Shown: one piece after another, positions 16,627 through 26,004 of the stretch
Position numbering within the stretch: position 1 is the first letter of the stretch
Layout: every line of letters begins with the position of its first letter
From: Butyrivibrio sp.
GTDB lineage: Bacteria; Bacillota; Clostridia; Lachnospirales; Lachnospiraceae
Length of the DNA: 64,000 nt
NCBI GenBank assembly: GCA_017470505.1
Contig: JAFUYO010000015.1
Span: 62,001 to 126,000 of the forward strand
Direction of reading: 5' to 3'
Notes under the pieces: model-generated
The model's input: the letters and a program-made list of their open reading frames with translations, nothing else
What the model was told of the DNA's origin: nothing
Databases searched by the model: none
Made by a program: the position numbers and the translations under genes

Positions 16627-17577
16627 ATGTATCTTGATAAATTATTCTTTTTCCCTGAAGAAAAAAAGCAGAGATTTTTAGATCTCGGATACAGACAGAT
16701 TGCTCCGTCAGATATGTCCAAGTTTGAGAAGTACTATGACAGTATGCAGGAAAGCTGGTCGTCACCCATGAGCTTTATGGCAATGATAGCATGGGGGAAC
16801 GCACTGACTTTTTATTATAAATATCTTGGTGATTATCTGGTTTTTGCGGGGTGGGATGCTACAGATGACAGAATGACGGTCCTGCCTTTTATAGGACATT
16901 ACGATAATGGTAAGATTGAAGAAGCCTTCAGGCTCCTTATGGAAGATTTTAAAAAGATGCACTTTCGTATCATAATCACCGACATGCGGGAGTGGATGAA
17001 ACCATACTATGACAGCATTCCCGGGGCAAGATGGGAACAATGGAGAAATGACGACCTGAATGATTACGAATACCGCACGGAGTATTTCTTATCTTTTCAT
17101 GGAAAGTCAGGACAAAACTGCAGATATTTCAAGAAGAATTATAACTATGAGGTAAAAGAAATCAAGAGCTCTGATCTGCCCGTTCTTGAGAACTTTGTCA
17201 ATGATGTGTGGTGCAGCCGGACGGAATGTGAAGCCTGCAATTACGGTTGCCCCATGGACTGTGTGAGAATGATCGTTCCTGTCCTCAAAACTATGAATGG
17301 GTTCGGTATCATTGTTTATGTGGAAGGTATACTTGCAGGTTACTGTATAGGCTCCCGCCACGGCAAAAGAGCCCTTATACAGTTTCAGAATACCAGAGAT
17401 GGGTACAAGGGAATCGGAGTATTTATGTACCAGGAATGTGCAGTGAGGTTCCTTAAAGGCTATGACTGGATCAGTCTGGGTGAGGATATGGGGGTTCCTG
17501 GAATCAGAACCTATAAGTCAAGGCTTGCCCCTCACGAATGGATACCGCGTTTTGAATACCGATATGTAGGAAGATGA
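16627..17577 (+). CDS. DUF2156 (GNAT-fold) domain protein
   Basis: The 316-residue product resembles DUF2156 proteins, related to the aminoacyl-lipid transferase domain of MprF and to FemAB proteins: a conserved opening with YYDSMQESWSSPMSFMAMIAWG, then YKKNYNYEV-like FKKNYNYEVKEI around residue 175, and GYKGIGVFMYQECAVRFLKG in the second GNAT half. A Cys-rich insert, CSRTECEACNYGCPMDC (about residues 196-212), is unusual and looks metal-binding. It lacks membrane segments. It lies 2 bp after the Cys-cluster gene and 9 bp before the sensor-MFS gene. The substrate is unknown. Confidence 0.7.
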   Translation: MYLDKLFFFPEEKKQRFLDLGYRQIAPSDMSKFEKYYDSMQESWSSPMSFMAMIAWGNALTFYYKYLGDYLVFAGWDATDDRMTVLPFIGHYDNGKIEEAFRLLMEDFKKMHFRIIITDMREWMKPYYDSIPGARWEQWRNDDLNDYEYRTEYFLSFHGKSGQNCRYFKKNYNYEVKEIKSSDLPVLENFVNDVWCSRTECEACNYGCPMDCVRMIVPVLKTMNGFGIIVYVEGILAGYCIGSRHGKRALIQFQNTRDGYKGIGVFMYQECAVRFLKGYDWISLGEDMGVPGIRTYKSRLAPHEWIPRFEYRYVGR

Positions 17578-17586
17578 GTTTAATCT

Positions 17587-20535
17587 ATGATAAAAATAGA
17601 TACTGAATTAAGCAAAAAACTATTACTTATTTCTTTAATTCCCTTCATTGTTTTTTCTATATTACTTTATTTTACAAGGGATTATGTATGGGAAAAACCA
17701 TACGGGAATTTGTACTATGAAGATACAAAAATAGTCTCCTGTGATGAGCAAGGGGATTATCTTATCGTTGATGAGGCAGGTACCAGGCTTTTAAAGGTAG
17801 GCGCTGACGGGGGGCTGCAATGGGAAAAGGATGTATCCGACGGGTACTTTTCTGATATCAGGCAGGTCTTTTCTTCGCAGGGCAAAATATATATTCATGA
17901 CGTATGTATCGAAGAGGGTATCCGCATTACTGAAGAAAGTGTTCTTGAGTGCGACGAAAGGGGAAATTTTGTTCAGAGCCTCGCACATTACATGTATACA
18001 GAGCGGACACTGCAGCCTCATATTGTAGGAATGTCTCCGACAAAGGACGGAATATCTTATATCTACAAAACAGCAGAAGAAATCCGGCTGATAACTCCGG
18101 GGGTTGGAGAGCGCAGTTTCCCTTTTGAAAACGCAGGTACGCTGCTGCACCGTGCAGAGTATGATGAGAAATCCGATATTATCTACCTGTGTACTTATGA
18201 CGGACGTATCCTCAGATTTGGAAACGGCTCTTTAGATGAGCTCTATTCTTCAAGGAACAATAAACAGCAGACCATCCCGTGGGATATCAGTTTCTTTGAC
18301 GGTTTTCTATATATTTCGGATATCGGTCAGAGGAACATCATCTGCGTCGATACAAACACGGATATGGTTTCCAATATCACTGAGAATATTGACTTTTTTG
18401 ATCGTGAAGTTGTCTATAACATCAGTGCGTTAAACTCTCTTACAACATCCTCGGATTACACCGTTCGTCATTATCTCGGCGGCTCTGACTTCGAATACTT
18501 TGATTCCTGCAAAAAGGGATTTCATTACATCCTTTTTACCGTTATATCCAAGATAGCTTTAATTGTGGTAGCTCTGCTCATTTTAGGCTATCTGATTTTC
18601 GTTGCCCTGTTCATCATAAAAAAGGGCAATATCTATATGAAGATGATATCGGGAGTTGTCTGTGGAGCGATGCTGCTCTCCATTATAATTCTTGCAGTGG
18701 TGATTCCCGAGTTTAGGACAAAGATGACAGATGCTTTCTATGCCAGGGCGGAGCTTGCATCAGCGACAGTTCGCAATCAGGTGCCCAAGAAAGAATTTAT
18801 AAGCCTTGACAGAGCCGAGGATTTCATGGGACCTGAATATCTGGCCGTCCGAAATGTCGTTACGAGTGTGTTTTTTAACGATTCAGACTCTATGAAGGAT
18901 CTCTACTGCTCGATGTACAAATATCTGGATGGTGAGATTGTTTTAAGCTACGGCCTCGAGGATAATACCGGAGCGATCTATCCCTATGACTGGGAGTATG
19001 AGGGATCAAATGAAGAAATGGTACTTACCACCGGCAAGGGTATTACCTACCAGAGCAGCACTGCTGAGGGTGAGTATCTGTTCACCTATGATCCTATCCT
19101 TGATGAAAACGGCGTAGCAATTGGCATCATTGAAGTAGGTACTGATGTTGCCAGTTTTAACGAGGAATTAAGACACCTTGTCTGGGATGCACTCATCAAC
19201 ACCTTTGCAGTCACAGTTGTTATTTTGCTCATAGTAGTGGAATTGATCTATTTCATTAAAGGTGTTACAGAGTATGAAGAGAAGGAAAAAGCGCTTGGTG
19301 CTGGAAATGTTAAGGAAATTCCACCGGAAGTCCTTAGAATGGTATCCTTCCTGGTATTCTTCCTCACCAATCTGCCGACGGCCTTTTTGCCTATATATGC
19401 CATGAACGTGGCTGAAAATGTTTCGGGGCTCTCGCTCGCCCCCGAGATCATGGCAGCGCTTCCTCTTTCTGCGGAAGTCATAACAGGAGCCGTGTTCTCA
19501 GTTGTCGGGGTTTCAATAGTAAAGAAGATGGGCGAAAAACGCTCCATGTTTGTTTTTTCCCTCTTGTTTATCGCAGGATTTGCACTTAAGATTGTCCCGA
19601 ATATCTGGATGCTGATCCTCGGCAATGCCGTTCAGGGTATAGGCTGGGGCGTTATCCTTCTGGTTGTCAACATGAGGATTACCGATCTTCCTGAGGAGCA
19701 GAAGGATTTGGGCTTCTCACAGTACAATGTAGCCTCACTTAACGGCATTAACTGTGGAGTGGTGTTCGGAGGTTTCCTTGTAAACTGGATGAATTATCAG
19801 ATGGTATTTGTAGTTTCCACAATTCTTTCTATCTCAATGCTGCTGATTACATCAAAGTATTTAAGCCATCCCGGAAAGGGAGAGGAAGAGGAGGAGACGT
19901 CAGGAGGGTTCCTTGAAACAATCAGGTTCTGCCTTAACATTCGTGTAATTGCAGTACTGCTTCTCATAGTAACACCTACTACCATATGCTACTATTTCCT
20001 GAACTACCTGTACCCGATTGTCGGAACGGGTTACGGCCTCTCCGAGACATATATAGGTTATTCATATCTGGTAAACGGAATCTTCGTAATGGCATTCGGA
20101 GGGGCTCTGACCAATTTCTTCTCAAAGGAAAAGAGAAAGACTATAGGTGTGGTGACAGCCTCCCTGATCTATGCAGTCGCCTTCGTAATTGTAGTGTATC
20201 TGCAGAATATCCCGGCACTGTTTATGGCTCTGGCACTCCTTGGTATTTCCGACAGCTTTGGACTTCCTCTTCAGTCGGGTTACTACACGGATCTCAAAGC
20301 AGTGGAGAGATACGGAATCGGTCCTGCACTAGGCATTTATAATCTTGTGGTCAATGTAGCTCAGGCCATAGGACCTTTTGTATTCTCCTATGTAATTCTT
20401 GTGGGAATCGGTCCGGGTCTAAGTGTCGTAGCTGCTTCACTTGTTATTTCAGGTCTGCTATTCCTGATTATAGGATCGTTAATGGATGGAATTGACAACA
20501 AGAACAAAAAAGGAAAAAGGGAGATGAAAGCATGA
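17587..20535 (+). CDS. Sensor-transporter fusion: beta-propeller-like ectodomain, Cache-like domain and MFS permease
   Basis: A 982-residue membrane protein of rare layout. TM1 is at about 10-28. Residues 30-305 are an outside region with repeating beta-strand units (YLIVDEAGTRLLKVGADG, YLCTYDGRILRFGNG, LYISDIGQRNIICVDTN), like a six-bladed propeller. TM segments follow at about 312-343 and 350-375. A Cache-like domain (376-530) contains YDPILDENGVAIGIIEVGTD. After a TM at 535-560 comes an MFS permease of about 12 TM (581-968) with GEKRSMFVFSLLF in the conserved loop. The stop overlaps the phosphatase start by four bases. No transport substrate can be named. I know no characterised protein of this layout. 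Confidence 0.8.
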   Translation: MIKIDTELSKKLLLISLIPFIVFSILLYFTRDYVWEKPYGNLYYEDTKIVSCDEQGDYLIVDEAGTRLLKVGADGGLQWEKDVSDGYFSDIRQVFSSQGKIYIHDVCIEEGIRITEESVLECDERGNFVQSLAHYMYTERTLQPHIVGMSPTKDGISYIYKTAEEIRLITPGVGERSFPFENAGTLLHRAEYDEKSDIIYLCTYDGRILRFGNGSLDELYSSRNNKQQTIPWDISFFDGFLYISDIGQRNIICVDTNTDMVSNITENIDFFDREVVYNISALNSLTTSSDYTVRHYLGGSDFEYFDSCKKGFHYILFTVISKIALIVVALLILGYLIFVALFIIKKGNIYMKMISGVVCGAMLLSIIILAVVIPEFRTKMTDAFYARAELASATVRNQVPKKEFISLDRAEDFMGPEYLAVRNVVTSVFFNDSDSMKDLYCSMYKYLDGEIVLSYGLEDNTGAIYPYDWEYEGSNEEMVLTTGKGITYQSSTAEGEYLFTYDPILDENGVAIGIIEVGTDVASFNEELRHLVWDALINTFAVTVVILLIVVELIYFIKGVTEYEEKEKALGAGNVKEIPPEVLRMVSFLVFFLTNLPTAFLPIYAMNVAENVSGLSLAPEIMAALPLSAEVITGAVFSVVGVSIVKKMGEKRSMFVFSLLFIAGFALKIVPNIWMLILGNAVQGIGWGVILLVVNMRITDLPEEQKDLGFSQYNVASLNGINCGVVFGGFLVNWMNYQMVFVVSTILSISMLLITSKYLSHPGKGEEEEETSGGFLETIRFCLNIRVIAVLLLIVTPTTICYYFLNYLYPIVGTGYGLSETYIGYSYLVNGIFVMAFGGALTNFFSKEKRKTIGVVTASLIYAVAFVIVVYLQNIPALFMALALLGISDSFGLPLQSGYYTDLKAVERYGIGPALGIYNLVVNVAQAIGPFVFSYVILVGIGPGLSVVAASLVISGLLFLIIGSLMDGIDNKNKKGKREMKA

Positions 20536-22178
20536 AAAAAACAAGTCTCGGAATTAAGCTAAGCGGTATGATTTTGTGTTCTATGCTGATCCTTGCAGTC
20601 GCGCTTTTTGTTACAAGCACCGCAGAGCATCGAACAAAGGTGGATGAGTATTATAAAGAGACCGCCTCAAAACTCTCACTGTCAGTTGCCCATTCTGTCG
20701 ACGGTGATTTCATAGGAAGACTCCGACTTCTTGTGGAGGAAGATGAGTTCAAGGCACTGCGAAAAGAAGCGGAGGAGAGCGGCAATTGGGATCCTGTATG
20801 GGATTATGTTGATCAAAAGGGGGTCCGGGATGAGTTTGAATCGCTTTATAATTCACTGGAACAGATCCGCAAGGATATGGATGTTATGTACATTTATATC
20901 CACTCCATAGAAGGCTCTGTCAGCGTTTACCTTGTTTCTGCCCCTGAGGGAATCGAGTATCTCGGCCTTGTGGGCCACAACGCAGAGGAGTTTTCAATGT
21001 ATACCACCAATGTCCATATTGATCCGGATGTCTCTAATATGGATGGCGAGTGGGTGTGCTCTGCCTACGAACCCATATTTGATTCTTCGGGCAATGCAGT
21101 CAGCACTGTGGGTGTTGATATTGACATGAATCAGGTAATGGCAGACAGAAATCACTTCCGTTACCGTATGATCATCTTCAGTTTTATCATTACCGCGCTT
21201 ACCGTGTTCATAGGCATCATGCTGGTAAGGACATATGCTGTAAAACCTATTGAGAAGCTGACGGAAGGCGCCAAGGCCTTTACGGATGAAGAAAAGGGTT
21301 ATTGCAAAGAGAGCGTAATCTCAATGGATATCCACAGCGGTGATGAAATTGAGACTCTCTACAATGAGACCCGGACCATGCAGACAAAGATTCTCGACTA
21401 TGTGGCGAACATCACAAAGATCACAGCCGAAAAGGAGAGGATTGGAGCCGAGCTCAATGTGGCTACACAGATCCAGGCGGATATGCTGCCGAGAATATTC
21501 CCTGCTTTCCCTGAAAGGTCTGAATTTGACCTGTTTGCTACCATGACTCCTGCCAAGGAAGTCGGAGGAGATTTCTATGATTTCTTCCTGATCGATGATG
21601 ACCACTTAGGTCTTGTAATGGCGGATGTATCAGGTAAGGGCGTACCTGCTGCACTGTTCATGGTCATCGCCAAGACACTTATAAAGAACAGGAGTCAGCT
21701 CGGCGGAAATCCGGCCGAGATACTTTCCTTTGTCAATGAGCAGCTCTGCGAGGGGAACGAGGCCGAGCTCTTTGTTACGGTATGGCTGGCTATCATAGAG
21801 ATTTCCACCGGAAAAGGCATGGCTGCAAATGCCGGACATGAGCACCCTGCTATCCGCCGCGGTGACGGCTCATGGGAGCTTTCATACTACAAGCACTCAC
21901 CTGCGGTAGCCACAATGGAAGGCCTCAGGTTCAGAGAACACGAATTTGAGATTCACCCGGGAGACAGCCTCTTTGTATACACCGACGGTGTTACAGAGGC
22001 AACCAATGCGCATAATGAGCTCTTTGGCGAGCAGAGGCTGCTTGAAGCACTGAATAAAGACAATATGGCTCATCCCAGGGATCTTCTCAAAAACGTCAAG
22101 GAGGGAATCGACACATTTGTGGGAGATGCGCCTCAGTTTGATGATATCACCATGCTTTGCCTGAAATGGAATAAATAA
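20532..22178 (+). CDS. Membrane SpoIIE-type PP2C protein phosphatase with Cache-like sensor and HAMP
   Basis: The 548-residue protein has TM1 (about 9-29), an outside sensor domain (30-215) with YEPIFDSSGNAVSTVGVDID, TM2 (about 217-236), a HAMP-like stretch, a short coiled coil and a PP2C/SpoIIE catalytic domain (about 315-546) with GGDFYDFF, MADVSGKGVPAALFM, YTDGVTEA and FDDITMLCLKW. Metal-binding aspartates of the family are in place. Such phosphatases usually act on a phosphorylated anti-sigma-factor antagonist, but no STAS protein or anti-sigma kinase is nearby. Coupling to the sensor-MFS gene (ATGA overlap) suggests the two are made in fixed ratio and may sense the same signal. Confidence 0.9.
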   Translation: MKKTSLGIKLSGMILCSMLILAVALFVTSTAEHRTKVDEYYKETASKLSLSVAHSVDGDFIGRLRLLVEEDEFKALRKEAEESGNWDPVWDYVDQKGVRDEFESLYNSLEQIRKDMDVMYIYIHSIEGSVSVYLVSAPEGIEYLGLVGHNAEEFSMYTTNVHIDPDVSNMDGEWVCSAYEPIFDSSGNAVSTVGVDIDMNQVMADRNHFRYRMIIFSFIITALTVFIGIMLVRTYAVKPIEKLTEGAKAFTDEEKGYCKESVISMDIHSGDEIETLYNETRTMQTKILDYVANITKITAEKERIGAELNVATQIQADMLPRIFPAFPERSEFDLFATMTPAKEVGGDFYDFFLIDDDHLGLVMADVSGKGVPAALFMVIAKTLIKNRSQLGGNPAEILSFVNEQLCEGNEAELFVTVWLAIIEISTGKGMAANAGHEHPAIRRGDGSWELSYYKHSPAVATMEGLRFREHEFEIHPGDSLFVYTDGVTEATNAHNELFGEQRLLEALNKDNMAHPRDLLKNVKEGIDTFVGDAPQFDDITMLCLKWNK

Positions 22179-22203
22179 CGATGTTTTATCCGAATCAGAA
22201 ATG

Positions 22204-22212
22204 TGCTATACT
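22204..22212 (+). promoter_or_regulatory. Extended -10 promoter of mecA
   Basis: TGC followed by TATACT (22207-22212) stands 35 bp ahead of the mecA start. No good -35 box is seen, as is common with extended -10 promoters. Confidence 0.4.
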
Positions 22213-22247
22213 ATTTAAGATTATCGTATTAACAGTCAGGTGAAAAT

Positions 22248-23114
22248 ATGGAATTTAAAAGAATAAACAAAGACACAGTAACATGTATCATCACAGAAGA
22301 TGATATGGATGAACAGGGTATCAAGTTAGAAGATCTTTTTGAAAAAAAGAAGGAAGCCATGGATTTCCTCCACGAAGTGATGAGAAAGGCCGAGGAAGAG
22401 GTTGATTACAGGCCAACAGGTACATTTTTGCCAATGCAGATAAATGTCCTCCCGGATCATTCAATCTCTCTTACGCTTTCGGAAAATGCCACCGCTTCAT
22501 TTGGAGAAATACTCAAGAACCTCACAGAGAAGGCGGGAATCAAGATTCCCAAGAGCGTACTTGAGGATCTGGGCGATTCAGTCGATGAAGAGAGGCTAAA
22601 CCGCTTGAACGAGTACCTCAAGAGCCTTAAAAACCTCACCAGTTCCGTAAAGAACATCATGGATGAGAACAATATCAAGGCCTCTGATGAGAAGGTCACT
22701 CTCAGCTCGCCTGAGTCCTCCGCACGCAGCTCTGTTTCAGAGAGTATCTCTACAGGAGTTAAAAAGCGCGCAGATGCCCTTAAGTCCGAGAAAGAGAGAA
22801 ACGCCGAGAGACTCAAGTTCCATGAGTATATGTTCACCTTCACGAACCTTCGGACAATTATCGCTTTTTGCAGCAAGGTTCCTGCCCACATAAGAATTCA
22901 CAGTGCGCTCTACAAAAACAAAAAGGATGGACAGTACTATCTTTATCTCAAGAGAGGATCTGTGGATCCAAAGCTCTTTGCCTCGCTCTTTACAATGGCA
23001 TATGAATTTGGCCATTTTAAGGCAAGCAACGAAAATGTAATTGCATATATCAGGGAAAACTATGAGTGTATCTTAAGTAGCCATGCGCTTGAAACGGTAG
23101 CTTTTCTTACTTAA
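22248..23114 (+). CDS. mecA: Adaptor protein MecA-like
   Basis: MecA-type adaptors deliver substrates to the ClpC-ClpP protease. The N-terminus (MEFKRINKDTVTCIITEDDM, then GIKLEDLFEKKKEAMDFLHE) matches the substrate-binding domain, and the C-terminal half (from about residue 180: FTNLRTIIAFCSKVPAHI, LYKNKKDGQYYLYLKRG, YEFGHF) matches the ClpC-binding domain. The linker is long, with a charged helix and a Ser-rich stretch, giving 288 residues against about 220-240 in Bacillus. It has its own promoter and terminator, so it is a single-gene unit. Confidence 0.88.
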   Translation: MEFKRINKDTVTCIITEDDMDEQGIKLEDLFEKKKEAMDFLHEVMRKAEEEVDYRPTGTFLPMQINVLPDHSISLTLSENATASFGEILKNLTEKAGIKIPKSVLEDLGDSVDEERLNRLNEYLKSLKNLTSSVKNIMDENNIKASDEKVTLSSPESSARSSVSESISTGVKKRADALKSEKERNAERLKFHEYMFTFTNLRTIIAFCSKVPAHIRIHSALYKNKKDGQYYLYLKRGSVDPKLFASLFTMAYEFGHFKASNENVIAYIRENYECILSSHALETVAFLT

Positions 23115-23137
23115 ATACAGGATACGGATCATGATAA

Positions 23138-23169
23138 GGAACGGGTCTGAGAGGCCCGTTCCCTTTTCT
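23138..23169 (+). terminator. Terminator of mecA
   Basis: GGAACGGG (23138-23145) pairs with CCCGTTCC (23155-23162), followed by CTTTTCTTT. It lies between mecA and the pseudouridine synthase gene. Confidence 0.65.
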
Positions 23170-23183
23170 TTGGGGTAGTGTTT

Positions 23184-23906
23184 ATGCGGCTCAATAAATT
23201 CATAGCTCTATGCGGTATCTGTTCAAGGCGGGATGCCGACAGACTCATTGAAAGCGGCAAGATCACGGTAAACGGCTCTTTTCCGTTAATGGGCACTAAA
23301 GTTTCAGATAACGATGTCATCTGTCTCGACGGCAAAGTAATCAAGCCTATAGGAGAATACACCTACCTTGCGTATTATAAGCCTGTCGGTGTTGTCTGCA
23401 CCGAGAGGGATGAGCACGCCCAAAAAACTGTCACAGATGACCTTCATTTTGAAAAGAGAGTGACCTACGCGGGAAGACTCGACAAGGACTCAGAGGGGCT
23501 TCTGATAATGACAGATGACGGGGACCTGATAAACGCGATGATGCGAGGGTCTTTCGGTCATGAAAAAGAGTACGAAGTCAGGGTAGATCATTTTCTTACT
23601 GATGATTTTTTTGATAAAATGTCAGAGGGAGTATATCTTCCCGAGCTTAAACAAACAACAAGAAAATGCAGTATTAAGAGGCTTTCCGAAAGTTCTTTTG
23701 ACATAGTCTTAACCCAGGGGCTCAACAGGCAGATAAGAAGGATGTGTGAGATTCTCGGATATAAGGTTGTTTTCCTAAAGCGCATAAGAGTGATGAATGT
23801 TTCTCTTCAAAATCACGCTCTTTTGCCGGGGGAGTATGAGGCTCTGACTAAGGAGGAGGTCAAAGAGCTCCTTGACGCCACAGGGCTCAAATATGAGCGG
23901 TCATAA
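23184..23906 (+). CDS. RsuA/RluF family pseudouridine synthase
   Basis: A 240-residue enzyme with an N-terminal S4 RNA-binding domain (MRLNKFIALCGICSRRDADR) and the catalytic motif GRLDKDSEGLLIMTDDG, in which the Asp attacks the uridine. LTQGLNRQIRRMCEILGYKV is the conserved C-terminal motif and points to the RluF/RluB branch acting on 23S rRNA. I take ATG 23184 as start; GTG 23178 in frame is the alternative, and the ribosome binding site is weak for both. A second RsuA-type protein is encoded at 48179. The exact target uridine cannot be assigned. Confidence 0.9.
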   Translation: MRLNKFIALCGICSRRDADRLIESGKITVNGSFPLMGTKVSDNDVICLDGKVIKPIGEYTYLAYYKPVGVVCTERDEHAQKTVTDDLHFEKRVTYAGRLDKDSEGLLIMTDDGDLINAMMRGSFGHEKEYEVRVDHFLTDDFFDKMSEGVYLPELKQTTRKCSIKRLSESSFDIVLTQGLNRQIRRMCEILGYKVVFLKRIRVMNVSLQNHALLPGEYEALTKEEVKELLDATGLKYERS

Positions 23907-23943
23907 TAGCGCCACTTTCGGGAGCAGTGATTGGGGGATTTAA

Positions 23944-26004
23944 ATGGCAACAGATGAGATAAAGAAGGAATATGACGAGCTGGTAAATACGATCAGGCAT
24001 CACATGGATCTGTATTACAACCAGGATGAGCCTGAAATCTCGGACTATGAGTATGACAGGCTGATGCAGAGCCTGAAAAAAATTGAATCGGAGCACCCTG
24101 AGTTTGTAGCGGACGATTCGCCGACGAAGATAATCGGCGGGGCAGCCAAGCGCGAAGCCGGGGTTAAGGTTACCCACAATGTTCCGATGCTGTCCATTGA
24201 GGATGTCTTTAACAAGGAGGATGTGAAGGCCTTCGTATCAAAGGTCCACGCAAAGCATCCCGGCGCACTTTTCTCGGTTGAGCAGAAGATAGACGGCCTC
24301 AGCATGTCGCTTCGCTACAACAGGGATGAAAAGGACGGCAAGCTCCATCTGACACTCGCAGAGACCAGAGGCGACGGCCTTATAGGCGAGGATGTCACAG
24401 CCAATGCATTGGTGATTCCCGATGTTCAAAAAATTATTGACCTTCCCTACGAGTATATAGAGCTGAGGGGAGAGGTATATATGAGCCATGAGTCATTCGA
24501 GGCATACAATGAGAAGCAGGAGAAGGAGGGCAAAAAAACTGCGGCAAACCCAAGGAACCTCGCAGCAGGTACACTTCGCCAGCTTGACCCCGGGATTACA
24601 AGGCAGCGCGGGCTCAAGATGTTTGTATTCAACGTGCAGGACGGTCCTGAAGAACTTAGAAAGTCACACGCTGATGCCCTGGATATATTAGAAAAAGCAG
24701 GGATTAAGTGCGTATTTCACACCAAGGCACTGGACGCGGATGAAGTTATAAAAGCCATCGATGATATAGGGCAGATGCGCGATACGCTCGATTTTGATCT
24801 CGACGGCGCTGTTGTCAAAGTAGACAACACCTACTGGAGGAACGATTTTCCCGCAGGCAGCAAATACTCAAGCGGTCACATCGCATACAAATACCCGCCG
24901 GAAGAGAGGGTGGTTGTCATGGATGAGATCCTGGTAGATGTGGGAAGAACAGGTAAACTCACATTCACAGGTCTTTTTCACGACAGAGAGACCGGCAAAG
25001 CCGCAAGACTGTGCGGAACCAGCGTCAGCAGGGCAACTCTCCACAACCAGGACTACATAACAAACATGAAGATAGGCATCGGCGGCGAGTACAAGCTCTT
25101 TAAGAGCGGAGAGATAATACCAAAGCTAAACGGCTGCGTCAAAGAGCCCGAGGTTGTATATAAGGCTCCCGAAACCTGTCCCATCTGCGGCTCGCACCTT
25201 GTGAGAGAAGCTGATACCGCAGACATCAGATGCATCAACCCGACGTGTCCGGCTCAGATAACCAGAACAATTGCATATTTTACTTCAAGAGATGCAATGA
25301 ATATTATGGGACTGGGTGATACACTTGTAGAAGCACTGGTAAATGACGGTTATCTCTCAAATTACGCAGATATTTATAAGCTCCGCTTAAAGCGCGATGA
25401 GCTGATAGAAAAGGGCATTATTGGAAAAGAAAAGAATACCGACAAGCTTCTTGCGGAGATAGAAAAATCCAAAGACAATGATCCTGTAAGGCTCCTCACA
25501 GCTCTTGCGATAAGAAATGTCGGCAAATCAACTGCCAGGGAGATAATGAAGCATGTTGATGATCTGTACGATTTGACAAAGGTCACAAAGGACGGTTTTT
25601 TGCAGATGCCTGATATCGGAGAGACGACTGCGGGCGACCTCTATGAGTTCTTTCACGATGAGCACAACCTTGAAATACTTGATGATATGAGAAATATGGG
25701 CCTCAATATGAAGGTCAAAAAGGATGAGGATGCATCAGAGACTCTCCTTGGCATGACGATCGTTGTCACCGGGACGCTCCCCACCCTTGGAAGGAAGGAG
25801 GCCGAGGAGCTCATCGCCAAAAACGGCGGAAAGGCTTCAGGAAGCGTATCCAAAAAAACAACTCTTGTACTTGCCGGAGAAAACGCAGGGAGTAAACTCA
25901 CAAAGGCTACAGAGCTTGGAATACGCGTCATTGACGAAGCAGAATTTCTGAATATGATCAACATGAACGGAGCAAAAACAGATGCCAATCAAGGTACAGA
26001 ATGA
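23944..26004 (+). CDS. ligA: NAD-dependent DNA ligase
   Basis: The 686-residue LigA has all domains in order: Ia, adenylation (SVEQKIDGLS with the AMP-accepting Lys115), OB fold, a Cys4 zinc finger (CPICGSH to CINPTC), helix-hairpin-helix repeats, and a C-terminal BRCT domain (about 595-670, GMTIVVTGTLP). It seals nicks in replication and repair. AGGGGATTTAA-type spacing precedes the ATG. The last 23 bases overlap the start of metA in another frame, so the two genes are coupled although unrelated in function. Confidence 0.97.
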   Translation: MATDEIKKEYDELVNTIRHHMDLYYNQDEPEISDYEYDRLMQSLKKIESEHPEFVADDSPTKIIGGAAKREAGVKVTHNVPMLSIEDVFNKEDVKAFVSKVHAKHPGALFSVEQKIDGLSMSLRYNRDEKDGKLHLTLAETRGDGLIGEDVTANALVIPDVQKIIDLPYEYIELRGEVYMSHESFEAYNEKQEKEGKKTAANPRNLAAGTLRQLDPGITRQRGLKMFVFNVQDGPEELRKSHADALDILEKAGIKCVFHTKALDADEVIKAIDDIGQMRDTLDFDLDGAVVKVDNTYWRNDFPAGSKYSSGHIAYKYPPEERVVVMDEILVDVGRTGKLTFTGLFHDRETGKAARLCGTSVSRATLHNQDYITNMKIGIGGEYKLFKSGEIIPKLNGCVKEPEVVYKAPETCPICGSHLVREADTADIRCINPTCPAQITRTIAYFTSRDAMNIMGLGDTLVEALVNDGYLSNYADIYKLRLKRDELIEKGIIGKEKNTDKLLAEIEKSKDNDPVRLLTALAIRNVGKSTAREIMKHVDDLYDLTKVTKDGFLQMPDIGETTAGDLYEFFHDEHNLEILDDMRNMGLNMKVKKDEDASETLLGMTIVVTGTLPTLGRKEAEELIAKNGGKASGSVSKKTTLVLAGENAGSKLTKATELGIRVIDEAEFLNMINMNGAKTDANQGTE

